Part shown: positions 1 to 9,197 of the stretch, piece after piece
Layout: every line of letters begins with the position of its first letter
Position numbering within the stretch: the stretch's first letter is position 1
DNA from: UBA964 sp031382085
Lineage (GTDB): Bacteria > Pseudomonadota > Gammaproteobacteria > Steroidobacterales > Steroidobacteraceae
NCBI GenBank assembly: GCA_031382085.1
Contig: JANMYM010000065.1
Coordinates: 1-64,000 of the forward strand
Direction: 5' to 3'
Length of the DNA stretch: 64,000 nucleotides
Notes under the pieces: model-generated
The model's input: the letters and a program-made list of their open reading frames with translations, nothing else
What the model was told of the DNA's origin: nothing
The model's database searches: none
Made by a program: the position numbers and the translations under genes

Positions 1-243
1 CATCTTGACCTCGACCGTCCAGTCGCGATTGACACCTGCGCTGACCCGATAGACGCCTTCGGGAATCTTGACGCGGACTTCCGTCACCGGACTGCCCTTG
101 CAGCCATGCGTGACGCGCATTTCGAGGTCCTGCACGTAGCCTGCCGGGCCGTACATGCTCGTCAGAGTGTTATGGGCCGAGGCCAGGTTTGCGACCAGCA
201 TGCTAGCGCCGGCAACCGATGCCAAAGTCAGGGTGCGTTTCAT
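1..243 (-). CDS. YcnI-like (DUF1775) copper-binding protein, N-terminal part
   Basis: The gene starts with ATG at 243 and runs off the left edge, so only 81 codons are present. Residues 1-23 form a signal peptide ending in ASA. The mature protein would then begin with His24. YcnI proteins bind Cu(II) through such an N-terminal histidine, a glutamate and a tryptophan. The family pattern HGCKGSPVTEVRVKIPEGV is visible from His46 onward, and Glu55 falls where the family's copper-ligand glutamate is expected. The tryptophan-bearing region is outside the window. The product should be a periplasmic or membrane-anchored copper protein. The family assignment rests on the N-terminus only. Confidence 0.82.
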   Translation of the reverse strand, partial: MKRTLTLASVAGASMLVANLASAHNTLTSMYGPAGYVQDLEMRVTHGCKGSPVTEVRVKIPEGVYRVSAGVNRDWTVEVKM

Positions 244-343
244 GAGACGGATCTCCGGTCGGATAGCTGATTCAGGGGCGGGCACTTTAACGCGTCTCCA
301 CCCGGCCGGCCACCCCTGACAACGTCCGACGGTCAGCCTGCGG

Positions 344-1045
344 CTAGTCTTCCATGTGCTCGAGATAGGCGTCCTCCAGCTCGGAATGGCTGACAGCGGC
401 GGCTGCGAATTCTGCCAGCAGCACGCCCTCGCGCATGATGCCGATGCGGGTGCCTGTCTCCTTGGCGCGGAACAGATCATGCGTCGCCATGAGGATCGCG
501 GCGCCATTGCGCGCCAGGTCCAGGATCAGGTGGGAAAACTCATTGCTGGCCTTGGGATCGAGGCCAGAGGTCGGCTCATCCAGCAGTAGTGCGCGCGCCT
601 GTTTTGCAAGCGCAATGGCGACGCCGACTTTCTGCCGCATGCCCTTGGAATAGCCTTTCAATGGACGAGTGTGGGCATCCGGCGCCAGACCCGCGCGCGT
701 CAAAAACCCTCGCAACGCCTGGTCATCGTGGTGCTGGCCGCTCAGTTCGGAAAAGTATTCCAGGTTTTCCAGGCCGCTCAATGCGCCGTACAGCATCACC
801 GTTTCCGGAATGTACGCCAGCTGTCGGCGCGCGGCGGCGGCGTCGCGCGCGACGTCGACCTCGCCGACCAGCGCCTGGCCAGAGCTTGGCGGGATAAACC
901 CTAACAGAAGATTGATGGTGGTGGTCTTGCCGGCGCCGTTCGCGCCTAACAGGCAATAAATTTCACCCGGACCCACACTGAGATCAAGCGCTTTAAGCGC
1001 CGCGACTTCGCCGTAATTCTTGGACAGTTGACGGGCTTCGAGCAT
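344..1045 (-). CDS. ABC transporter ATP-binding protein (ABC-2 type exporter)
   Basis: A 233-residue cytoplasmic ATPase with a complete nucleotide-binding domain: Walker A GANGAGKTT near residue 34, signature YSKGMRQK near 132, Walker B ALLLDEP near 152 and an H-loop histidine near 189. It should energise the two ABC-2 permeases encoded just upstream; the stop of the adjacent permease is 15 bases before its start. The ATG at 1045 was preferred over a TTG six bases upstream because GGGAA lies before it. The sequence resembles CcmA/NosF-type ATPases of exporters linked to DUF3526 permeases. The substrate cannot be told from sequence. Confidence 0.93.
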   Translation of the reverse strand: MLEARQLSKNYGEVAALKALDLSVGPGEIYCLLGANGAGKTTTINLLLGFIPPSSGQALVGEVDVARDAAAARRQLAYIPETVMLYGALSGLENLEYFSELSGQHHDDQALRGFLTRAGLAPDAHTRPLKGYSKGMRQKVGVAIALAKQARALLLDEPTSGLDPKASNEFSHLILDLARNGAAILMATHDLFRAKETGTRIGIMREGVLLAEFAAAAVSHSELEDAYLEHMED

Positions 1046-1060
1046 GAGCAATTTCCCAGT

Positions 1061-2470
1061 TCAGATGATAGAAACGCGCCGCAGCCGCCGCAGCGCCCAG
1101 GCGAGCAGTCCACTGGCGATGACCAGCAGTGCCGCAAGCGGCGCGAGATTGCGGCGCAACACCTCCGCCACAGCAGGTTCTTTGAAAACAAACTGCGGCA
1201 TGCGGGCATAGTCGCCTACCTCCAGTGGCGTCGCGGACAACAGCCGGCGGTCGAAGAAATCGCGCCAGCCCACGTGGAAATCAAGCGCGGCCGCGCGCAA
1301 TTGCCGATGACGCGTGCCGTCACTTCCCGCCAGCGAGGTCAGAACCTGGTAGCTGAGGGTGCCAGGCGACAAATACTGCAGACGGCCCACCAGTTGCTGC
1401 TGACGCCCGGCCTGCGTATCGAAAGCTGCTAACAAAGGCAGCATGGCATCGGAGATTTCGCGTTCCGAGCGCGCCACGCTGCGGTAGTAGGCGCTCATAT
1501 CCATGTCCTGGCCACGCATGTCCGGGTGATCGAAGAAATACTGGTCACGCTCGCCCGCCGCGCGCTTGTCGGCGGCCTCGGTTGCTTCACGCAGCGCAGT
1601 GGTCAGCGCAACGCGCGACGGCGCGGCAAAGACCGTGGTGGCCGCGAGATTGGTCAGCGCCGGGGCCAGCACCACAAACAGCAGCCAGGTGCCCGTGAGA
1701 ACGCTGGCGTTGAGATCCGACGCGAGGCCCCGGGTATTCACCCAGACGGCCAATGCGAACCAGAACGCTCCATAAAGCGTTGCCGTCGTAGCCCAGACAA
1801 ACCACAGCGCCAGGCCCGCGCCGCTCGCGATCGGTACGCCGCCAACCAGCGCCGCCAACAGCAAGGCAGCCCAGATCGTTACTAACAGCACAAGCGCACG
1901 CACCCGGCACTTGCCCGCAATGAAGTGGCTGAGATCTGAGCCGGCGGCCGCCGCAATCGCCAGCACGCCGCGCTCGCGCTCGCCCGACACGAGATTGAAG
2001 GTCAGCGCGATCACCGCCAGCGGCAACAGCCAGACGATGACGAACGCCACGTCAAAATTACCCAGTGCCAGACGCAGCGGATTGTCGATCCCGCCATTAC
2101 CGAGAAAATTGTGGACGCCGCGCGCGGTGACCAGGTAGCGCCCCGGCAACAGATCCGTTTGCCCGATTGCCAGCGGGCCGAGGGCTGCGGCAGGCAGGAT
2201 GACCGGCGCAGCTAACACACTGTAACCGGCGGCGCCCGGCTCACGCGCGCTGGCGACGCCGCGGCCCGCCTGTTGCGCCATCGCCGCGCGCGTCTCGTCA
2301 GCCTCGGCACTCGCCGCAGCAGCCGATTGTGCCTCGGCTGCCATCAGCGCGCGACCATTGAGCGCCGCGGCAACTACCAGCGCGATCAATGCCAGCACCG
2401 CCCAGATCGCCACGCCTTCGCGCCGCAACAGGTGCAGCTCCTCGCCTAACATGCCATGCCGCGCCGTCAT
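1061..2470 (-). CDS. ABC-2 type permease, second membrane subunit (DUF3526-like)
   Basis: A 469-residue membrane protein. One hydrophobic segment lies near the N-terminus, a long extracytoplasmic stretch rich in Ala/Gln follows, then five or so membrane segments in the middle and one near the C-terminus. This fits ABC-2 permeases of the DUF3526 type. The ATG at 2470 overlaps the previous gene's stop as ATGA, which decides the start; the open frame continues 31 codons further but has nothing to recommend it. Its layout matches the upstream permease, so the two probably form a heterodimer with the ATPase encoded downstream. Confidence 0.85.
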   Translation of the reverse strand: MTARHGMLGEELHLLRREGVAIWAVLALIALVVAAALNGRALMAAEAQSAAAASAEADETRAAMAQQAGRGVASAREPGAAGYSVLAAPVILPAAALGPLAIGQTDLLPGRYLVTARGVHNFLGNGGIDNPLRLALGNFDVAFVIVWLLPLAVIALTFNLVSGERERGVLAIAAAAGSDLSHFIAGKCRVRALVLLVTIWAALLLAALVGGVPIASGAGLALWFVWATTATLYGAFWFALAVWVNTRGLASDLNASVLTGTWLLFVVLAPALTNLAATTVFAAPSRVALTTALREATEAADKRAAGERDQYFFDHPDMRGQDMDMSAYYRSVARSEREISDAMLPLLAAFDTQAGRQQQLVGRLQYLSPGTLSYQVLTSLAGSDGTRHRQLRAAALDFHVGWRDFFDRRLLSATPLEVGDYARMPQFVFKEPAVAEVLRRNLAPLAALLVIASGLLAWALRRLRRVSII

Positions 2471-3879
2471 GCTGCGAGCACCTGCAGGCGCCGGCAGGTC
2501 AGTACCGCGGCTGCCAGCAATGCCAGACACCACAGCACCAGGACCGTGGCGGGTCCGCCACACCGGGACAGCGACGCCGCCAGGGATTCGGCCTCAAAAC
2601 GGTACTCGCCGCTCTTGCGCCACAAGGCGGGCCCGGCCCGATAATTATTCTGGCCGGAGCGTGAATTGAAGGTGATGTCACGATTGAGCACCTCCATCAA
2701 CCTGCGACGAAACTGCTCCGCGCCCCAGGCGAACTGCCGTTGGTGCTCGATGCTGGTCCCGGCAATCTCCTGCGAGATGGCACCTAACGCGAGGCGCGGC
2801 GACAGGATGCTGGCGGCCTCGACCACATCGATCTGTGCATCGATGGCATTGGCCAGCGAACCGAAGTGCTTGTCATAGACGGCATTGCCGATGTCATCCT
2901 GGATACCGAAGACCACGCCCTGAAAATTGACCGGCAGGTCCTGCTCGCGACTGACCTTGTAGATCCTGAACAACGCTTCGCGCCGCTGCGCAATGCGAAC
3001 AGCTGGTGGCACGCCGTCCAGCCCGCTCGCCAGGTCGGCATCCACGGCGCGCAGGAATTCCTGGGCGTTGGGCGTGGGATGCAGCACGCGACCCAGGTCG
3101 GCCGCCATGCGCGGCAGCACAAAACTGGTCATGGCCCAGAATGCTAACAAGATAAGCAACGCGGCCTGTGACGAGTTCGCCCGGGCAGACACGGTCAGGG
3201 CGAGCAACAGGATCAACGCGCCATAGATCCCGTGCACGGTAGCCAGCGCCAGCGCGGATGGCAGCCAGGTCACTCCAGTGGCAATAAACAATGCCAGCGC
3301 GCACAGCAGCAACAACGGCGCCAGCAGGACCAGCGCCGCCACCGCCAGGCCGAGGAACTTGCCAGCAAACAATTGCACCGGCGTGGCGCCGGACGCCAGC
3401 AGTTGCCGCAGCGTGCCGCTCTCGCGCTCGCTGGCCAGACCGGCATAGCCCATCAGGATCAGGCCGAGCGGCACCAGGGCTTGAAACACGAAGGCCAGCG
3501 ACAAGTCACCGAAGCGCAATAGCGGCGTCATGTCATCGGCCGGTCGCCCGGTCGCAAAATTACGCTTGTGCGCTTCCAGCCAGATGGAAACGCCTTCGTA
3601 CGCGGACACACCGGGGTCGAAGAACGCCAGCGGCAGCGCCGGACGAAACGCATACAGGCCATAGTGTGCCGCCGAGTGCGGGTTCTTCTCGCCCTGCTCG
3701 CGCCACTGCTGGGCCACCACGGCCTGCGCCGCGGTGCGCTCCTGCGACAAGGCTTCGAAGCGCACGCCGGCACTGATCAGGGCCACGAGACCTAACACAA
3801 AGAGCGCCAGGCCGCCCGCCAGCACACGGCCATCGCGCAGCGCGCCACGCAACTCCTTGGCGGCGACAGTCCGGATCAT
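2467..3879 (-). CDS. ABC-2 type permease, first membrane subunit (DUF3526-like)
   Basis: A 470-residue membrane protein starting MIRTVAAKELRGALRDGR, the usual N-terminal amphipathic region of ABC-2 permeases. A membrane helix at about residues 20-40 is followed by a large soluble loop and a cluster of helices (about 130-260) that includes the typical phrase SERESGTLRQLL. A last helix is near the C-terminus. Its ATG overlaps the upstream stop as ATGA, and its own stop overlaps the next start the same way, so the three genes are translationally coupled. It is likely the partner of the next permease in one exporter. Confidence 0.87.
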   Translation of the reverse strand: MIRTVAAKELRGALRDGRVLAGGLALFVLGLVALISAGVRFEALSQERTAAQAVVAQQWREQGEKNPHSAAHYGLYAFRPALPLAFFDPGVSAYEGVSIWLEAHKRNFATGRPADDMTPLLRFGDLSLAFVFQALVPLGLILMGYAGLASERESGTLRQLLASGATPVQLFAGKFLGLAVAALVLLAPLLLLCALALFIATGVTWLPSALALATVHGIYGALILLLALTVSARANSSQAALLILLAFWAMTSFVLPRMAADLGRVLHPTPNAQEFLRAVDADLASGLDGVPPAVRIAQRREALFRIYKVSREQDLPVNFQGVVFGIQDDIGNAVYDKHFGSLANAIDAQIDVVEAASILSPRLALGAISQEIAGTSIEHQRQFAWGAEQFRRRLMEVLNRDITFNSRSGQNNYRAGPALWRKSGEYRFEAESLAASLSRCGGPATVLVLWCLALLAAAVLTCRRLQVLAA

Positions 3880-5522
3880 CGCTTTGCGGGACCTTTCAGC
3901 TCAGCGGCACGCATTGCCCGCCATTTCTCGCGCCAGCTGAGAGTGTCGTCCGACACCATGTCCAGGACGTCCGCCATGCGCTTCGCGCGCCCAATTGTCA
4001 TGGCGGTCAGCGCGAACGTAGCTAGCAACACCAGCACAAACATGCCGATGCGGGTGCCGATCGGCTGCTCGGCTGCGTCAATCAGATTCATGCCCAGCAC
4101 GCCGGTCGCAATCGTGCCGATCAATCCCAGGATCGTGACCACGGTCAGCCGCAGCACCGTGTTAGCCTGGCGGCGCGCGCTGTCGGAGTCGAGATAGTCG
4201 TTCATGTCGGTCACTTCGGTGCGCACTTCGTTGTACAGCTCCTCATTGCCCAGATGGCGCCGCAACAGGCCGAACACGCTGCTCGCCAGGGCCTGGTTCG
4301 AGACCTGATGAAACCAGTAGCGATGTGTAAAGCGCAGGAAAACTTCCATCATCTGGCGGATGGTGCGCTTGAACGCCTTGACCGATTCCTTGTCGCCGAC
4401 CGTGAGGCGATTCATCGCAACTGCGAGTTCATCGGAGATCGACAGCATCGCCGCCTTGTGAAAATGCGCGATCAGGAACAGCAGAAAGTACTGGTGCCGG
4501 AACTGGCTCAGCAGGCCGTTCTCGCGACCGGAAAAAAACGGGTCGCCATGCGGTCCGACCAGCGCCATCGTGTTGCCGCCGACGATGATGCGTGTGTCGG
4601 CCGACACCTGCTCGCCACTGCGATTCCAGAACCGGTCGTCGCAGTGATTGCGCTCGAACTCGCGCAGGGTTTCCGCGGAATACGGCAGATCGTCGGGGCC
4701 GCCCGGCCGCGTCACCAGCGCCATGCGCACAAAATCGGCCCGCGTCAGCTGCTTGGGATCATCGACCGCGTAATAGGCCATGAACGGCATACGGTAGTAC
4801 TCGAGTTGGCGATAGCGCAGCAGCCCGATCTGCCCTGGGTATTCTAACAGCAACGGTTTCAGCAGATATTCCCAGTGGTCCGCGACCCGCGGCGTGCGAT
4901 AGCGCCCGACCCATTCGAGATAGCGCGCCCGGTCGCCATAGTCGGAGCTGGCTAACACGGAGCCTGAGACGTCCAGCCACTCGATCTTGTGCGGGCAATT
5001 GCCGCCCTCGCCGCGGCTGTCCCAGAAAGCGGGGTAGGCGCGGCCGAAGCGGAAACCGAGATCCTGCACTTGATCAAGCGTCAGGCTATCCGCGGCGATC
5101 TCGAAAGCTAACACCGTGATATCGGCGTCGAGAAAGAAATGCAGATCAATACGGGCAATCTCACAGACGATGGGGCTCGAGTCAGGGTCGAGCATGACGC
5201 GCGCAGCGCGGATATCGCGGCGCCGATAGACGTGCAAACTCGGCTCGCCATCGCGGTTCGAGGATTCCTGCCCGGCACGCGATCCGTACAGGAAGCGTTG
5301 CACGTACGGCAGAAAGGTCACGAATTCCTTGTAATGGCGCTCCTGGAATTCACGCGGATCGGCGCAGAATTCGTCACCCACTTCGGACCAGACGTTATCC
5401 CGCTTGATGGATTCGAGCGCTTCCCAATGCCGTTGCACCTGGCTGCCGGGGCGAATCGGTAACAGCTGCAATGGCCAGAGCACGATCTGGCGATAGTGGC
5501 GGACTGCAAGCTCACGGGGCAT
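3876..5522 (-). CDS. Divergent CorA-like membrane protein
   Basis: A 548-residue protein with a long soluble N-terminal part and two C-terminal membrane helices (about residues 455-480 and 490-515). The first helix ends with GVLGMNLI, which recalls the Gly-Met-Asn signature of CorA Mg/Co channels, and the preceding region is helical as in CorA. The rest is too divergent to assign ion transport with confidence. It is the first gene of the ABC exporter operon and its stop overlaps the first permease as ATGA. It could be a divalent cation channel or an accessory membrane sensor for the exporter. Confidence 0.65.
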   Translation of the reverse strand: MPRELAVRHYRQIVLWPLQLLPIRPGSQVQRHWEALESIKRDNVWSEVGDEFCADPREFQERHYKEFVTFLPYVQRFLYGSRAGQESSNRDGEPSLHVYRRRDIRAARVMLDPDSSPIVCEIARIDLHFFLDADITVLAFEIAADSLTLDQVQDLGFRFGRAYPAFWDSRGEGGNCPHKIEWLDVSGSVLASSDYGDRARYLEWVGRYRTPRVADHWEYLLKPLLLEYPGQIGLLRYRQLEYYRMPFMAYYAVDDPKQLTRADFVRMALVTRPGGPDDLPYSAETLREFERNHCDDRFWNRSGEQVSADTRIIVGGNTMALVGPHGDPFFSGRENGLLSQFRHQYFLLFLIAHFHKAAMLSISDELAVAMNRLTVGDKESVKAFKRTIRQMMEVFLRFTHRYWFHQVSNQALASSVFGLLRRHLGNEELYNEVRTEVTDMNDYLDSDSARRQANTVLRLTVVTILGLIGTIATGVLGMNLIDAAEQPIGTRIGMFVLVLLATFALTAMTIGRAKRMADVLDMVSDDTLSWREKWRAMRAAELKGPAKR

Positions 5523-5541
5523 GCCGTGAGCATACCCGGTC

Positions 5542-6789
5542 TCAGCGTCGCGGGCGAAATGCGGCGGGAAACGGGCCCAAAGTCAGCAACAGAAGCCCGG
5601 CGCATCCCAGGCTAACACCCACCCAGAGAAGGCCGGTCTGATAACTGCCGGTCGTATCCCGCAGCCAGCCGAACACTGGCACCAGCGGACCTGGCCCGAA
5701 CGCAAAGGCGATGTAGACCCCGCCATAGATTTTCCCGAGTTCGCGTACGCCAAAATAACGCGACACCAGATAGGCCATCAGATCGACTTCGGCGCCCGCT
5801 GCCAGTCCACACAGCGCGATGAAGAAAATGTGGGACCCGGGCCCGAATCCCGGCTGGCCCAGCAGCGCGATGCCGGTGGCCGACGCCAGAAAGAAGATGC
5901 AACCGACCAGCGGCGCCCAGAATCGATCGAGCATCAGGCCAATGAATATGCGACCGCAAATCAACGACAGGCCGAAGGCCATGCCGGCGGTGTCGCCGGC
6001 CGCAGAGCGGCTGTAGCCGAGTTCGGTCAAAATCGCGACGAAATTGTTGAGGACCCCGGTGATACCGCCGGAGAACAAGAAGAAAATACCGAACAACACC
6101 CAGAAGCGATAGCCGCGCAGCGCCTGGCCCAGCGACAGGCCTGGCAGCTGGTCCTGGAGAATTTTCGCATCGCCAGCCGCCATCGTGTGCGGCGGGTCGC
6201 GCGCCCAGGCCAGCGCAACGGGCAGTGCGACCAGCAGGATCAGTAGACCGATCGCCACGTACCCCGCCCGCCAACCCCAGTGATCGACAATACGCACCAG
6301 TTGCGGCTGGTACAGGAAACTGCTGAGGCCGCTGCCGATCAGCGAGATGCCGACCGCGAGACCGCGCTCGCGATCAAAACGCGGCACCACCATCTTCATG
6401 TACGACACCGCCAGCATGCCGCCGCCTAACAAAGCAGCAATGCAGTAGATGCCGTAGAACGACCAGATCGAATGCGTAAAGAGGCCGAGGGCAGCCATGC
6501 TGCTGCCGAAGCCGATATGCGAGGCGATGATCAGCGGCCGGGCGGAGCGCCGATCGACCCAGTAGCCCACGGCCGCCGACATCAGCACCACGGAGACCGC
6601 GACGATGGGCTGCACGCCCATGATCTCCGCAAGTGACCAGCCAAACTCCTTGCGCAGCGGCTCTATCATCACGCCGATGGAGTACGGCAGGCCCAGCGTC
6701 GCAATGGCGCAGGACATGCCCATGATCGTGGCGACCAGCACGCGCCATTCGCGCCGGATCTCGTCGCCGAATCGATACTCGGAGTTCAA
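5542..6789 (-). CDS. MFS transporter (oxalate/formate-monocarboxylate type)
   Basis: A 415-residue protein with about twelve hydrophobic segments and an MFS loop (GYWVDRRSARPL) after helix 2. It resembles monocarboxylate or oxalate:formate antiporter-like MFS proteins and is related to the second MFS at 24-25.2 kb; both share the phrase AEVDLMAYL/AEVDLVAYL late in the protein. The start is a TTG that overlaps the upstream stop (TTGA). The next internal methionine would cut into the first membrane helix. Coupling with the DUF1838 gene suggests it carries the substrate or product of that protein. Confidence 0.88.
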   Translation of the reverse strand: MNSEYRFGDEIRREWRVLVATIMGMSCAIATLGLPYSIGVMIEPLRKEFGWSLAEIMGVQPIVAVSVVLMSAAVGYWVDRRSARPLIIASHIGFGSSMAALGLFTHSIWSFYGIYCIAALLGGGMLAVSYMKMVVPRFDRERGLAVGISLIGSGLSSFLYQPQLVRIVDHWGWRAGYVAIGLLILLVALPVALAWARDPPHTMAAGDAKILQDQLPGLSLGQALRGYRFWVLFGIFFLFSGGITGVLNNFVAILTELGYSRSAAGDTAGMAFGLSLICGRIFIGLMLDRFWAPLVGCIFFLASATGIALLGQPGFGPGSHIFFIALCGLAAGAEVDLMAYLVSRYFGVRELGKIYGGVYIAFAFGPGPLVPVFGWLRDTTGSYQTGLLWVGVSLGCAGLLLLTLGPFPAAFRPRR

Positions 6790-7709
6790 GTCGGCTTGCG
6801 CTGCTGCAGGTACTCGATGAAGTCCAGCCGCGGCTTGGTCCAGCTCGCGAGGTCGAAGATTTCCGGCGTCTTGCGCTCGAGATTGGCGCGCGCCAGCGGC
6901 GGCAGCTCATCCAGCGACGCGAGCTTGGCGCCGTACGCCTTGCCATAGGTACGGCCGGGTTTCTGCCCCATGCCGATCCAGGGATGGAAGCTAACAAGAT
7001 TCTGGAACTGGACAAATGCGGGGGCGCTGGTAATGCGGCGGTTCATCACGTCCGAGGCGCGGGCGCCGAACACATAATGCGAGTCCCAGAAAAACATCGG
7101 GCCGCCCGCTTCCTTCGGCCAGCGCTCCGGTTTCATCGGACTTGGAAATGAAAACGCGGACTGCGAAGGCACCAGAACCAGGTCGCCGAATTGCTCGATG
7201 CGCATGGTCTTGGGTTTCAGCGTCGCTTCCGGACCGGTGATCACGCCGTCGGGACCGATTTCGACCGACAAGGGGCCGCCAACGAACTGCCAGACTTCGC
7301 GTTCCTCGCCGGTTACCGGATTCTTCCAGGTGTCGATCAATTCATCGGTATCGAATTTTGTGTAGACACCGACCTCGTGCACCTTGCCATGGTAGTTGCC
7401 GTTCGGCAGCGGTTCCCACGCGGTGATGTTCAAATTCGCCATGCTGACCATGGGAATCAGATTCGCTTCGTTGAACCACAGGTACAGATGCAGGCGGCAG
7501 AAGGTGTAGACCGTTTCCGCGCCGCAGGAGCCGCTGACCATGGCCCGGATGCGCGCGCGCTCGGCCGGATCGTCCAGATTGACGCGTTGCGCGCGCCGGA
7601 CCTTGGCAGCGCTGGCCGATGCCATGTCCAGACCTAACAGTCCCGCTGTTCCGGCTCCCGCGGTAGCCGCCAGCGCTCCGCGACGGGTCAGCAGTGATTT
7701 TTTCTTCAT
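6786..7709 (-). CDS. DUF1838 family protein, Tat-exported
   Basis: A 307-residue protein beginning MKKKSLLTRRGALAATAG, a twin-arginine signal followed by a hydrophobic stretch and an Ala-rich cleavage region. The body matches the DUF1838 family as I recall it, for example LHLYLWFNEANLIPM and NGNYHGKVHEVGVY. The family's activity is not known to me. The ATG at 7709 is chosen because GAGGGA lies about six bases upstream and the Tat signal begins there. The stop overlaps the MFS start, so the two genes probably form one transport/periplasmic enzyme unit. Confidence 0.82.
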   Translation of the reverse strand: MKKKSLLTRRGALAATAGAGTAGLLGLDMASASAAKVRRAQRVNLDDPAERARIRAMVSGSCGAETVYTFCRLHLYLWFNEANLIPMVSMANLNITAWEPLPNGNYHGKVHEVGVYTKFDTDELIDTWKNPVTGEEREVWQFVGGPLSVEIGPDGVITGPEATLKPKTMRIEQFGDLVLVPSQSAFSFPSPMKPERWPKEAGGPMFFWDSHYVFGARASDVMNRRITSAPAFVQFQNLVSFHPWIGMGQKPGRTYGKAYGAKLASLDELPPLARANLERKTPEIFDLASWTKPRLDFIEYLQQRKPT

Positions 7710-7839
7710 GGTGATTCCCTCAAAACTCAGCCTAGAGGCATTTCCCGCGGCCTGCAAGTCATTGCACCGCGGGTCCGGGCAATGGCCGCGACGCGTCCGG
7801 CCAATGCACCCTGGCGCCCGCCTCCCTGGAGGCGCGCGC

Positions 7840-8043
7840 ATGAATAGATCCGTCGCCGGAATTGCTTTGTTAGTCATCACGCTCCCGGCCGCATTCGCAC
7901 AGGCACCGGTCAGTTGCGACCTGCCGCGCGCTGAGCGCGCAGCCCAAATCCTGACGAGGGCTCAGAACGTCACCACCGAGCGGATCGACTCGCCGCGATG
8001 CATCAAATCAAATGCATCGTTGATTCTGTCGAGCGGCATCTGA
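7840..8043 (+). pseudogene. Short secreted ORF, probable truncated gene remnant
   Basis: A 67-codon frame with a good start context (TGGAGG upstream of ATG) and a clear signal peptide, MNRSVAGIALLVITLPAAFA, followed by QAPVSCDLPRAERAAQIL. After about 40 residues the frame runs antisense into the 3' end of the alcohol dehydrogenase gene and stops 82 bases inside it. The last part therefore looks like non-native sequence. I read it as the 5' end of a secreted protein gene whose remainder was lost. A genuine small secreted peptide is also possible. Confidence 0.45.
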
Positions 8044-9071
8044 TGCGTGATCAGCGGATCGATTTCGATCTTCTTGTCCATGTACCAGTCGACGATCTTC
8101 GGCACGTCGGTGCGGCCGCGCGCGCCGCCAAACGCCGTGCCTTTCCAGACGCGCCCGGTCACCAGCTGGAACGGTCGCGTCTTGATCTCCTGGCCCGCGC
8201 CTGCCACACCGATGATGACTGACACGCCCCAGCCACGATGGCAGCACTCGAGCGCCTGGCGCATCAGCTCGACATTGCCGACGCATTCAAAGGAATAATC
8301 CGCACCGCCACCGGTCAGCGAGACGAGGTAAGGCACAAGATCGCCCTGCACCTCTTTGGGATTGACGAAATGCGTCAGGCCGAAGCGTTCGGCGAGCGGC
8401 TTGCGCGCCGGATTGAGATCGACGCCGATAATTTTGTTAGCCCCCGCGAGCCGCGCGCCCTGCACCACATTGAGACCGATACCGCCGAGCCCGAACACGA
8501 CCACATTCGCGCCCGGCTCGACTTTCGCGGTATTGATGACCGCGCCGATGCCGGTCGTGACTCCGCAGCCGATGTAACAGATCTTGTCGAACGGCGCGTC
8601 CTGGCGCACTTTGGCGAGCGCGATTTCAGGCAGCACCGTGAAATTGGCAAAGGTCGAGCAGCCCATGTAGTGGTGGATTTTTTCCTTGCCAATGGCAAAG
8701 CGGCTGCTGCCATCCGGCATGACGCCCTGCCCCTGCGTGCTGCGGATCGCGGTGCACAGGTTGGTCTTGTGCGACAGGCAGCTCTTGCACTGGCGGCACT
8801 CGGGCGTGTAAAGCGGAATCACGTGATCGCCCTTGGTCAGCGAGCTAACGCCTGCGCCAACGTCCACCACGATCCCGGCGCCCTCATGGCCGAATATGAC
8901 CGGAAACAAGCCCTCCGGATCGGCGCCGGAGCGCGTGAATTCATCGGTGTGGCAGATGCCGGTGGCCTTGATTTCCACCAGTACTTCGCCGGCTCGCGGG
9001 CCATCCAGGTCCACGGTTTCAATGCTCAGGGGGGCGCCCGCTTTCCAGGCCACCGCAGCACGTGTTTTCAT
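7962..9071 (-). CDS. frmA: Class III alcohol dehydrogenase / S-(hydroxymethyl)glutathione dehydrogenase
   Basis: A 369-residue zinc-dependent dehydrogenase of the medium-chain family that oxidises S-hydroxymethylglutathione in formaldehyde detoxification. Visible are catalytic-zinc residues in GICHTDEF and GHEGAGIV, the structural-zinc cysteine cluster PECRQCKSCLSHKTNLC, and the NAD site FGLGGIGLNVVQGA. Length and motifs fit FrmA/AdhC. The ATG at 9071 follows GGAGG. No frmR regulator or S-formylglutathione hydrolase gene is adjacent, so it is not in a standard frm operon here. Related aryl-alcohol dehydrogenases share much of this pattern, so substrate specificity is slightly open. Confidence 0.88.
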   Translation of the reverse strand: MKTRAAVAWKAGAPLSIETVDLDGPRAGEVLVEIKATGICHTDEFTRSGADPEGLFPVIFGHEGAGIVVDVGAGVSSLTKGDHVIPLYTPECRQCKSCLSHKTNLCTAIRSTQGQGVMPDGSSRFAIGKEKIHHYMGCSTFANFTVLPEIALAKVRQDAPFDKICYIGCGVTTGIGAVINTAKVEPGANVVVFGLGGIGLNVVQGARLAGANKIIGVDLNPARKPLAERFGLTHFVNPKEVQGDLVPYLVSLTGGGADYSFECVGNVELMRQALECCHRGWGVSVIIGVAGAGQEIKTRPFQLVTGRVWKGTAFGGARGRTDVPKIVDWYMDKKIEIDPLITHQMPLDRINDAFDLMHRGESIRSVVTF

Positions 9072-9197
9072 TTCGAATGTCCTCCGTCTACGATGATCGC
9101 ATGAGTGCCGATCGGTCAAGGCCTTACATTGAAGATTGCCAGGTCTGCTGCCAAGCTATGCAGGTCAAGCTGCGCGTCGACCAACTGAGGGATTCAG

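Noticed and set aside
8238..9104. A long plus-strand frame over frmA
   Set aside because: Shadow of the dehydrogenase gene; no independent signals.
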